Positions 1 through 9,100 of a stretch of 64,000 bases of DNA are shown here, piece after piece; positions within the stretch are counted from its first letter, which is position 1, and every line of letters starts with the position of its first letter. This stretch comes from Lachnospiraceae bacterium XBB2008 (GTDB taxonomy: Bacteria; Bacillota; Clostridia; Lachnospirales; Lachnospiraceae), in assembly GCA_900102235.1 (NCBI GenBank), contig FMVL01000008.1, forward strand, positions 124,001-188,000. The letters run 5' to 3'. A program made the position numbers and the translations under genes. The notes under the pieces were generated by a model. The model made no database searches, had not been told where the DNA came from, and worked only from the letters and a program-made list of their open reading frames with translations.

Positions 1-1
1 G

Positions 2-802
2 TACATCACCGACCTTACAGCGGTGACGGCTGAGAAGGAAAGAGTATCCGCCGAACTCGATGTCGGAGCCCGCATCCAGAGTTCGATGCTTCCCGAATCA
101 CTTGAAGGATACGCGGGAGACCGTGACTTTGAGATATCTTCATTCATCAAACCCGCAAAGGAAGTAGGAGGAGACTGTTATGACTACTTCGTGATCGATG
201 AAGATCATGTCGGATTGGTGATCGCGGATGTATCGGGTAAAGGAGTTCCGGCGGCACTGTTCATGGTCATAGTCAAGACTCTGATCAAAAACACCGGTCT
301 TGAAGAGATCTCTCCCGTATGTGTGGTCGAGAAGGTCAACAGGCAGCTTTGCGAGAACAATTCAGAGACTATGTTTGCTTCCGTCTGGTACGGAGTATAT
401 ACGGTATCCGCTCACAGGATCGAATATGTTAATGCCGGACATGAGAATCCTTTTGTATACAGAGCAGATACCGGCAGATTTGAGATGATCGAGGAAGATC
501 ACGATCCGGTACTGGGATTTGATACCGAGATCACTTTCACCGAGAGGGTGATGGAACTGCATCCCGGAGATAAGTTCCTGCAATATACCGACGGCATCCC
601 GGAGGGAACAAGGGTAGATGAAGTACTGTATGGTACTGACAGGATGAGGGATCACTTAAACAGCGTAAGAGACAGATCAGGCGTGGAACTGCTGACTTCA
701 CTCAAAGATGATGTGGAGAACTTCGTTGAAGGAGCACCGCAGTTTGATGATATGACGATGCTTCTGCTGGAGTTAGATTCCGCGGACACGCAGACGGATT
801 AG
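2..802 (+). CDS. SpoIIE-type PP2C serine phosphatase, 5' truncated by window edge
   Basis: This is a PP2C-family phosphatase domain of the SpoIIE/RsbU type, which dephosphorylates STAS anti-sigma-antagonist proteins. The reading frame is open to the first base of the window, so the N-terminus, probably sensor or HAMP, is missing; the GTG at 23 is internal and not the start. Visible motifs in order are the Q-S-S-M-L-P linker helix, the metal site GGDCYDYF, IADVSGKG, NAGHENP, YTDGIPEG and the C-terminal FDDMTML. All the acidic metal ligands expected of an active enzyme are present. It resembles the phosphatase half of the gene at 56999. The next gene starts 13 bp downstream, so it is probably co-transcribed with the chaperone-like gene. 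Likely substrates in this window are the STAS proteins at 42561 and 58852 (inference). Confidence 0.9.
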   Translation, partial: YITDLTAVTAEKERVSAELDVGARIQSSMLPESLEGYAGDRDFEISSFIKPAKEVGGDCYDYFVIDEDHVGLVIADVSGKGVPAALFMVIVKTLIKNTGLEEISPVCVVEKVNRQLCENNSETMFASVWYGVYTVSAHRIEYVNAGHENPFVYRADTGRFEMIEEDHDPVLGFDTEITFTERVMELHPGDKFLQYTDGIPEGTRVDEVLYGTDRMRDHLNSVRDRSGVELLTSLKDDVENFVEGAPQFDDMTMLLLELDSADTQTD

Positions 803-815
803 GAAAGGAAAAATT

Positions 816-1334
816 ATGAGCGAAGAAAAAAGAAAACTTCTGAACAGATTTGCGGAAACGATCAATGATGGCGAAGACATCGAAGATGCATCCGTATTTA
901 CCGCAGAAGAACTGGGTACACCGATGGATGTGGTCAGATGCCGTATATCGGAAGCGGGTGCCGACCTTGTCGATATGCTCGGTGAGTGCTATTTTCTCCC
1001 GGTTGAAGGAGATGATCTGTCTGTCTTTACCATCATGGTGACCGTGATCGATGAGATGAAAGAGGAGACCAGATTCCTGGCCGATGCCGCCGCCCGTCTT
1101 AACTATTTCCTGCCGGTCGGCGGCTTTGGAATAGATGATGATGACAACGGTCTGGTATATAAGTATTCCGTTCATATTCTTAACAGCTTAAGCGATGAGG
1201 ATAAGATGACAACCATGCTCACTGCGTTTAATGCAGCTGTAGGAGTGATCGATAAGTTTGAAGGATATCTGATGCTCGTGGCAACCGGTGAGATGGAATC
1301 CGGTGAAATGATGGATCTGATAATGAACAGATGA
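816..1334 (+). CDS. YbjN / type III chaperone-like protein
   Basis: Small acidic soluble protein of 172 residues without signal peptide or membrane segment. The middle and C-terminal part (F-T-I-M-V-T-V, then A-R-L-N-Y-F-L-P-V-G-G-F-G-I, then a helical end) has the alternating strand and helix pattern of YbjN/secretion-chaperone-fold proteins, which bind partner proteins before export. A good GGAAAGG ribosome site precedes the ATG. It lies directly before a 1000-residue protein, an arrangement typical of a chaperone followed by its cargo. The family assignment is by eye from motif shape and is uncertain; the chaperone role is inference from size, acidity and position. Confidence 0.5.
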   Translation: MSEEKRKLLNRFAETINDGEDIEDASVFTAEELGTPMDVVRCRISEAGADLVDMLGECYFLPVEGDDLSVFTIMVTVIDEMKEETRFLADAAARLNYFLPVGGFGIDDDDNGLVYKYSVHILNSLSDEDKMTTMLTAFNAAVGVIDKFEGYLMLVATGEMESGEMMDLIMNR

Positions 1335-1362
1335 CGGTCTGTAGAATTCGAGGTACATGCAT

Positions 1363-4300
1363 ATGGCACCTAAAGAAAAATATATCAAAAAAACAAACGC
1401 TCAGATCGTTGCCGGGATAACCCGTAATTCATCTGTGTCATCCACTTTGAATGCCGGACGAGCAGTGCTTGAACAACCCGAACAGAAGAGCAAAAAGGTT
1501 CAGCCCAAGATCATGAAGAAGGCCGAGGCTGTCCTCCCCACGATCGTGGAATTGCGCGATCCTTCTCTTGAAGAGGTGAGAGAAGCTCAAAAACAGGCGG
1601 GGGTTAAACGAGCAACCAGATCGACCAAAGATGATCGCAGGATGAACAGAGTCTCCCGGAAAAGGGGCATGCAGGAGAGCCTTGCCGAGAAGAAAGACAA
1701 TCTGTTTTTCAATCTAGGAGAAGGCGAGATAAATGAGCAGATCGAAAGCTTTAAGACCATGGATGTTTCCGATCTTCTTTATTCCGGCCTCAATAAGAGT
1801 CCGGATGAGATCCTTCTGGATCATTACGTGGATCTTCAGGCAACTTTCAGTTGTATAGATGCATATGAAGAACAACTGAACGAGAAGATAGCCAACGGTA
1901 TTACCGAAGAGGAAGCCGAACAGTTTGCGCGGGAGATGGCGCAGTTCAATACTCTTAAGGATGTCCGGAGTTTTTATCAGATCCATGAAGCTCTCATGGC
2001 CAATAAGTATTATGCCATTCTGCCCAGAGACCATATGCTTTCGATGTCTTACAGGGAATTACGTACACGTCTTGATGAGCTTTATGCCAAAAAGGACGAT
2101 GAGCGCGACGTAAGCCTTATAGATTTTTATCAGAATCTGATCAGACTAAAGCAACTGGGCATAACCGATGCTGCGAGCGTTAAGGAGAGAAAGGAACATT
2201 ATCTCGGCGAGCTGACTCACGGTGAGAAGGAAGATGACCGTGACGGCGCAAAGGAGATGAAGAAGATCTCCGCAGGTTACGAAGCGTTCCTGAAGGAACT
2301 GAACAAAAAGCAGGACTTCTACACCGAAAATGAGCGTAAGGAATATATAGCCCAGTTCATGGATGCTCACAGAGGCGATATAGAGAAATTTCGCGCCAAT
2401 GCGGATATAAGCGATACTTCCGCGACAAAACTCCTTTCGGATTTTGATCAGTATGTGAATGGCCTGAACGTAAATGCAGCGGTCGTGGAGGAGAAGGAAA
2501 ACGCTTCCGGGATCGTGAATGACACGATGGAGGTTAAGAAAGGCAAACTCGACAAACGCTCCGAGCCGCCCGCAGGGATTGTCATATCTCCCGAACAGGT
2601 CAAAGCCATGAAGAGGGTGGGAGCGTATCTGTTACGCCGGTCATGCCTGGAATCCAGGAAGTATTCCGCTTTCGTGCATCATTTCCTTCAGTCTCCGCCC
2701 GAGCAGCAGCTGACGGCTTTCTATCTGCTTGAGAATAAGAAACAGGATGCCGCCATGAATTCGGATTTCTATGAGGCAATCTCGGACTATATGCCGGATC
2801 TAAGTGTCATCAAGAAGAATCTCAAGACGAAGACTTTTTCGTCCGCACCCGATTGGAAGGCAGTCACCAACGCCATTCAGGTTGCCAAGGGACTTGGCAC
2901 GGAAATGTCGGAATTCGCCAGATTCGAGGACAAGATAAGCGAACTTGACCGTACCGTGGAAAACGGAAAACGTGATAATGCCGATGCGAAAGTACAGGGC
3001 GGACGTATTCTTGAAAATATCGCATACCGTTACGGAATGCTTGAACTGCTTTATCGTAACGCCGGTCTTAATCCGGATATGTCGCCTGATATGGTCCCCG
3101 ATGCGAAGCTTCGTGCGCGCATGTACAGAGAGTTTGCAACTATCGGTAAACTGGCCGGTGAACTTGAACAGTTAACCGGCAATCTTAAGGACTTTGAGGA
3201 AGTTCAGGCGGACAAGACGGTTAAGGGCGGGGCCGACACCTATAAGGAAAAAGACGAGAAACCCAAATCCCAGTCCGTCAACGAGTGGGGCGGAAAGATA
3301 AATAACGTGCTAAGTTATCCCAATACCGCCAACAAGGCTTTGGGGCTCTGGTACAAGGAGAAAGAATCCGGTTGGGGAAAAACATTCCAGGGTTATTCTG
3401 CCGTCGGATATATCACCAATTCGCTCGGCGCCATAAGCGGTCTTATCGGAGCGTATTCGTCCATATACGGCGGGATCAAACTCTTCGGGAAAGAAGGGTT
3501 GACGGGTGTTGACAGATATGCACAGTGGCTCGGGGTCGGATCCGGTACTGTGGGAAGCCTGACGGGAACTGCCACGAGTGTCCAGAATTTCCTGAAAGTT
3601 GCCGAATTGGCGGATTCCACGAAAGCGGCATTTACGGACGCCACTCTCGCATTTTCGGGTCTGGGACTGCTGACCGGTTCCATATCGACTCTGGTCAGCG
3701 GTGTACAGCTTGGCAGAGCCGTATCCAGCGGTAATGATATACAAAGAGCCAGGGCTAAGATGCCCAACAAGGCTAAAAATGCGCTTTCCATGGATGAGAA
3801 GAAACTGTTAAGATTCTTCGATCATTCCGAGAAAGAGATCAGCAGACAGAAAAAATCCAAGACCGTCGGCCTGGTCAAGGGATTCATGGGGATGTTCGTG
3901 GCTGTTTCATCGTTTGTACCGGTTCTTACTCCCATAGCGGCCGGTGTGACGCTGCTTTCCTTTGTCGGCGGTGCGATCTACGATCATTGTGACAAGAACA
4001 AGCGTAAATGCGTAATCAAGCAGGCTGTGGACGATCAGCTCGGACTGGATAATATCGTAGCGAAACTTAAAGAGAGACATCCAAATAAGAAGAAGCTTGC
4101 CGCCATGGACCAGGATAAGCTCAAAGACATGGCAAGAGATGAAGCGGTAGCACGTTTCGGATACTCCAGCTACAAGTCATATTTCGTAGAGGTGTGTCGG
4201 GAGTTTGCCGATCTTCTCTACCGTAAGATGTTCGAAGAGAAAGAGTTGACTGCCGATGGCAGGGAAATGTATGCGCATGCGATCCTGTCCCTGGGTCTTA

Positions 4301-4383
4301 AGGTCACATTGCCCGATAAGGCTAAGGGGATAAAAGCAGCTCCTTCACAAGCTGCTATCGTGGCAAAACTCATGGGAGGCTGA
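1363..4383 (+). CDS. Large hypothetical protein with glycine-rich hydrophobic segments, candidate CIS cargo
   Basis: About 1006 residues, not recognised as a known family. There is no signal peptide. The first 120 residues are basic and disordered-looking. Residues about 125-670 are charged and helical. Residues about 680-795 form a Gly/Ser/Ala-rich hydrophobic stretch, and residues about 835-880 form a strong hydrophobic hairpin (V-P-V-L-T-P-I-A-A-G-V region). The C-terminus is amphipathic and basic. A soluble N-terminus followed by hidden membrane-inserting segments is common in pore-forming or translocated effectors, but that is inference. I chose ATG 1363 over the in-frame ATG 1357 because the GAGG at 1350-1353 is 9 bases from 1363 and only 3 from 1357. 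The preceding gene is chaperone-like and the following two are GNAT-like. Confidence 0.6.
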   Translation: MAPKEKYIKKTNAQIVAGITRNSSVSSTLNAGRAVLEQPEQKSKKVQPKIMKKAEAVLPTIVELRDPSLEEVREAQKQAGVKRATRSTKDDRRMNRVSRKRGMQESLAEKKDNLFFNLGEGEINEQIESFKTMDVSDLLYSGLNKSPDEILLDHYVDLQATFSCIDAYEEQLNEKIANGITEEEAEQFAREMAQFNTLKDVRSFYQIHEALMANKYYAILPRDHMLSMSYRELRTRLDELYAKKDDERDVSLIDFYQNLIRLKQLGITDAASVKERKEHYLGELTHGEKEDDRDGAKEMKKISAGYEAFLKELNKKQDFYTENERKEYIAQFMDAHRGDIEKFRANADISDTSATKLLSDFDQYVNGLNVNAAVVEEKENASGIVNDTMEVKKGKLDKRSEPPAGIVISPEQVKAMKRVGAYLLRRSCLESRKYSAFVHHFLQSPPEQQLTAFYLLENKKQDAAMNSDFYEAISDYMPDLSVIKKNLKTKTFSSAPDWKAVTNAIQVAKGLGTEMSEFARFEDKISELDRTVENGKRDNADAKVQGGRILENIAYRYGMLELLYRNAGLNPDMSPDMVPDAKLRARMYREFATIGKLAGELEQLTGNLKDFEEVQADKTVKGGADTYKEKDEKPKSQSVNEWGGKINNVLSYPNTANKALGLWYKEKESGWGKTFQGYSAVGYITNSLGAISGLIGAYSSIYGGIKLFGKEGLTGVDRYAQWLGVGSGTVGSLTGTATSVQNFLKVAELADSTKAAFTDATLAFSGLGLLTGSISTLVSGVQLGRAVSSGNDIQRARAKMPNKAKNALSMDEKKLLRFFDHSEKEISRQKKSKTVGLVKGFMGMFVAVSSFVPVLTPIAAGVTLLSFVGGAIYDHCDKNKRKCVIKQAVDDQLGLDNIVAKLKERHPNKKKLAAMDQDKLKDMARDEAVARFGYSSYKSYFVEVCREFADLLYRKMFEEKELTADGREMYAHAILSLGLKVTLPDKAKGIKAAPSQAAIVAKLMGG

Positions 4384-4385
4384 GT

Positions 4386-5210
4386 ATGAATCTTACCCTC
4401 ATAACCAAGGAAAATGAAGAGGCCTTCGGATCGCTGATGACTTATATGGGCAGGCATACGGAGTCAGATGCCATCCGCATCGGCGCGATCGGAGATAACG
4501 GTCAGGCGGCAGGAGCCCTTGTGGCCCGGGTGGAGCCCGGCATACTGGACATCGTAAGCCTGTATGTAGTTGAAAAGTTCAGGAGACGTGGGATTGCCAC
4601 AGCGATGATGAATACACTTGCCGCTCTGTGTGATCCCGAAGATCAGTCTTCGGTTACGGTTCAATTCAGTGCGGATGACGATCTTTACGGTTTCTTTGAG
4701 GCGTACGGGTTTGAACTCATATATGATATGCCGCTTGAATATGTGGCACTGCGCTATGTGCACAGATCAAGGCTTTGCAGGAAAAATGTCCTGCATTCTT
4801 CCGGGAAAGATCTGACCAGGATATCGGATCTCAACCGGGCACAGACTAATGCTCTGGCCGTATATTTCAGGAAAAGAGGCATTCTTGCAAATAACTATTA
4901 TGATGCGGAATTAAGCACCGTCTGTATATCGGACGATGAGATCAAGAGCATCATGCTGGCAAAGTGTACAGATTCGGATGTATCCGTTCTCTGGATGGAT
5001 TTTAAACCCTCCAGACAAAAAGATCTGTTCATGCATCTGGGTGCCCTTGTCAGAGTGATGGATGCAGATGAAAACTTCGATGATGATTCACGTATTTACT
5101 TTGTCCCGGAGAACGGTAAGTTTACGGACACGCTTGTCAGGCTTACGATAGGATCCGGTTACGTGGAAAAGGATACGGATTATTTCTATGGCGTGAAACT
5201 GATACTGTAA
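4386..5210 (+). CDS. GNAT-family N-acetyltransferase-like protein
   Basis: 274 residues. The N-terminal 110 residues look like a GNAT domain: strand V-S-L-Y-V-V, then the acetyl-CoA pyrophosphate-binding loop RRRGIA, then a helix and the F-F-E-A-Y-G-F-E strand typical of motif B. The C-terminal 150 residues are a second alpha/beta region without a clear motif A, possibly a degenerate second GNAT lobe. The ATG has a perfect GGAGG seven bases upstream, inside the end of the previous gene. Substrate unknown. It is similar in layout to the next gene, so the two probably arose by duplication. Whether it modifies the neighbouring large proteins is speculation. Confidence 0.75.
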   Translation: MNLTLITKENEEAFGSLMTYMGRHTESDAIRIGAIGDNGQAAGALVARVEPGILDIVSLYVVEKFRRRGIATAMMNTLAALCDPEDQSSVTVQFSADDDLYGFFEAYGFELIYDMPLEYVALRYVHRSRLCRKNVLHSSGKDLTRISDLNRAQTNALAVYFRKRGILANNYYDAELSTVCISDDEIKSIMLAKCTDSDVSVLWMDFKPSRQKDLFMHLGALVRVMDADENFDDDSRIYFVPENGKFTDTLVRLTIGSGYVEKDTDYFYGVKLIL

Positions 5211-5227
5211 AAACGAGAGGTCGGAAA

Positions 5228-6175
5228 ATGTATTTATTGGAGAGAGTTGACGGAAGCAATATCGAGGCATATCAGCCGCTGATACCCGAGATACTTCAGC
5301 GATGGGCCGTCGAAGAAAAGAACTGGATGTTCTACGGCATTGCCGTTGACGGAAGCGCAGTGGGTGTCATCGCATTGTCTTCCGCAGGGGATGTAGCCCA
5401 TATCAGATATGTATATCTGACGCCCGAAAGCCGGAGAATGGGATACATGGAACGCAGCATATCCGAGGTGATGTTCGATCTTCATGACGAAGGATATTCG
5501 GGGCTTGAGATGTCATATATCCCGTCGGAATATCCGGTCATCCATGATATAGCCCTCAAATATGACTTCAGGATCCAGCAGACGGACAGGGCTTATTTCA
5601 GATTCAGGGCGTCGGATGTCAGGAACTGTAAAGCTTCCTCCTTTGCTCCGCAGGATATCATGCGTCTCAAAGTCCTTCCTGCACAGCACAGATCCACTCT
5701 TATGAAGATGATACGTGACAGCGGATATGATATCTCATCTATGGGCGGGATTGACAACCCTTCACAGATCAGCTCGAGCCTGACGGAGTACTCCTTAGTC
5801 TATATGGAAAACGGGAGACCCAAAGGAGCGCTGCTCGTTCAGGATACTGCCGGCAGTAAGCTGCCGGACGGGGCAGCGGCATTCGGCAAGATATATCCGG
5901 AGCCGTCGGCAGCCAATCTGATGCTCATATATGTGGGGACGATACAGACCAAGGCTCCGCTCTACCTTTTAAGCGGGCTCTGCAGGAATGTGATAAAGGA
6001 TTTTCCCGAAAATGCTCTGCTTACAGGATATTTTACACTCGGACATATAACCAATCTGTTTGAAGGAGCACTGGGCGTAAAAGGAAACAGGGAAGTATCG
6101 GCAGTGGTCGGTTTCGATCACCTTGACCGTTACTATATAGATGATGTTAATACTGATTCGGATACGGATGAATAA
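5228..6175 (+). CDS. GNAT-like protein, divergent paralog of upstream gene
   Basis: 315 residues. The N-terminal region shows the GNAT order: strand I-R-Y-V-Y-L, then RRMGYM at the acetyl-CoA loop, then a helix, then A-L-K-Y-D-F-R as the motif B strand and turn. The loop lacks the usual final small residue (Gly/Ala is replaced by Met), so acetyl-CoA binding may be weakened. The C-terminal half resembles the C-terminal half of the preceding gene in length and hydrophobic pattern. A GAGAGG ribosome site precedes the ATG, 17 bases after the previous stop. No signal peptide. It could be an inactive partner of the first GNAT protein; the exact role is unknown. Confidence 0.65.
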   Translation: MYLLERVDGSNIEAYQPLIPEILQRWAVEEKNWMFYGIAVDGSAVGVIALSSAGDVAHIRYVYLTPESRRMGYMERSISEVMFDLHDEGYSGLEMSYIPSEYPVIHDIALKYDFRIQQTDRAYFRFRASDVRNCKASSFAPQDIMRLKVLPAQHRSTLMKMIRDSGYDISSMGGIDNPSQISSSLTEYSLVYMENGRPKGALLVQDTAGSKLPDGAAAFGKIYPEPSAANLMLIYVGTIQTKAPLYLLSGLCRNVIKDFPENALLTGYFTLGHITNLFEGALGVKGNREVSAVVGFDHLDRYYIDDVNTDSDTDE

Positions 6176-6190
6176 GCCGGAGGTATAAGC

Positions 6191-9100
6191 ATGGATTTTA
6201 AACAGAAGATCAACAAAAATATACAGAACAGGGAGAACAATCTGAATGCGACCATAGGGCGGGTTATGAGTGAGAACCCTGCGTATAAGGATCTGGAAGT
6301 ATCCTCGGAACAACAATACGGCCGGGATTTCATTCAGACTGAAATATCCGCTCAGGAAAGCTTTCGCAAGATGTTTGCTTCGGACACCGAAGAGGTTGCA
6401 TATGAACCGATTCAGGCTCCGGTTACGGGATATAAGGAAGAAGTGGCGATCCAAAGCAGGAATCTGAATTATTTCAGCAAGAAGAAAGCTCCCTTCATCC
6501 AGGGCGAGAAGAGGGCATGGAATACTGCCATGAGCACGAAGTTCGACAAGGATGTCGTCAATAAATACGGATTCAGTGTGGACCCCGGACAGACTGGTGA
6601 AAACACTGCTCCCATGATGCTGGCAACTCTGAGACTGATGGAGATAGAGACCACCAAGAAGCGGCTTGCCGATGAGATCCTGAGTGAAGAGGCTCTGAAA
6701 AGCATAAGCGAAAACAATGCCGATCTTATAGGGATCTATCGCTCGTATATACTGGATCTCGGACCCACCATTGAGGCTGAGACGGATGTAAATGCCAACG
6801 CCAAATCCAAGATAGCTCTTCGGAATGACAGTGTGGAAGCATACAAAGCATATCTGCGATCCATCCTGAAAGATCCTGTCGGAACCATAAAGAACGCAGT
6901 GACGGATGCCATGCACTCCATAGCTCATCTGTCAGAGAATATGTTCGGGGCCGATTCCGTCTCGGTGAGACTGGATAAGATCATGCAGTTCCGTAACAGA
7001 TATAACGCGATCGCCAAATTGCACTCGTACAGATATGATCCCAAAAACAAGCCAGCAAACGGCGATGAGATTCTGGACATGATATCCGAGATGGATCCCA
7101 GAGAGATCGGTTTCAAGGAAGATCTGAAAAAGAAAAAAGAAGATAATAATAAATCTCAGGAGGAACTCGAAAAGGAGAAAAAAGAGGAAGAAGAGAAAAA
7201 GGCAAAGGAAGAAGAGGAGCATGAACACAGAAAGCATCATTCGGATTCCTTTGCATTTATATCCAGGATGGCGCTCCTTTTAAAGAGTGACATAAAAGCA
7301 TGTCTGAATAAGGCCAAAATGAAGGTTAATGAAGATGCTATCGACGTTAAGATAAGGTCATCATGGAAGGACGATTATGATAATCTCACGTCTGACGGTA
7401 ATCTGGCTGTCGGAGGACTGAGATCGTACAGAACATATAATGCGAGTCTCAATCGGAAATATAATAACAGAAATGCCAAAGAGAACCGTAAGTACTGGGA
7501 AGAAAGAGAACAGGAAGAATACAGGAAGATAGAGGAAGAGCAGAAAGAGAATAACGTTGAGGGCAATGCTCCTGAAGACAGGTATGAGCTCAGACATGTA
7601 GCGGCTCAGATGAAACGCAATGCCGGCAAAAACGGGAAATACAAAGAGTATGGACCGTTTGTTGATCTGATCGTCGAAAAAACCCGTTCCGTGGCACAGG
7701 CGATAGATGATCTGGACCGAAAGATAATGCTGGGTGATCTGGCGGTCGAGTCCGATCGTGTGAAAGCCTGCAGGTCACTGCAGAATATAATTAGCGATAA
7801 TATAAAGAGATACCGCTATCAGAAGGCTTTGCTCTTAGATCGTGCATCCGGTTATATCAATGCCATGGATCATGTGGTCAATGAAGCCGAACTCACGAAG
7901 ATGGGCGAGAGCATCATGATGAACCTCACGGATACTCTGGCCGAAAGAGCGACCAAACGTGACGATATGCTGAAGCGGTACGATGACAAGGATAAACTGG
8001 CTTCTTCCACTAAGATGAACAAACGCCTGAACAGGATCGCCGAAGCGGAGACCGACTCAAATCCCTATGTCGTGGCTCTGAATGAAAAACTTGGCCAGAT
8101 GAAAGATGATAATGAGCGGAATGAGTACCTGCTCTCGGAAGGCAAGGAGCAACTCATGAAACTGTCCCTGGAGAGCGAAGAAATCATTAATTTCCTCAAG
8201 GGAGGCGAAGAGGTTACCGAAGAAATCATAGAGCGGATGACCGAGCTCAGACTGCAGAACCGGGCTTTGAGCGTAATGCTTGGCATGGGTGAAGCACATA
8301 ATACGACAATAAAACGGATCAGAGACTCTGTGCCCGAAAAAGACCGCGCAAGGTATGATGCTCTCTTCGTAGAGTATCAGTACAGAAGCGAATTCATCGC
8401 AACATATATGACCAAGTACCGTGCGGACAAGATAAAAGAACGTGTCGCACGCGGAGGTAAACTCACTGGCCTTAAATATTCATCCGAAGAAACACACGAG
8501 ATCCAAAAAAAATATAAAAAGATCGATGCAGAGAGTCTGAAGAAATACATTGACAATAAGAGTCCCAGATACAGAGAACGTCTGGAAAGGATCACCAACA
8601 AGATCCTTGAACCGCAGAAGCTTGCTCTCCTCGGTCAAAAGAAGAAGGCTGTAGCCGGACCGGCGGATTTTGAGCATATATTCCTGAACAACGAACAGAT
8701 AGAAGAACGTCATGCAAAAATAGAGGAGGAAAAGCAGAAGAAAGAGCTTGAGCGCCTGGAGCGGATCAAGGAAAACGAGGAACAGTACAAGCAGCTTCTC
8801 GAAGAACAGAAGAAAAAGGCCGAGGAGGCCGAGAAGAGGCGCAAGGAACTCATGGAAGCGCGTATAAAGCGCGAACAAGAGGAAAAAGAGCGTCAGGAGA
8901 AAGAAAGAAAAGACCGGGAAGAGCGTGAGAAAAAGGAGCGGGAAGACCGTGAAAGGCGCGATCGGGAGCAACGTCAGCACGATGAAGAGCAAAGACGTAT
9001 ACAGGACGAAAAAGATAGACTCCCCGGGGGACAACATTTCAAGTCAAAACTCAGTAATTTCGTTATCGCCAACATTATGGACGGCTCAGCCTATGCTTCG

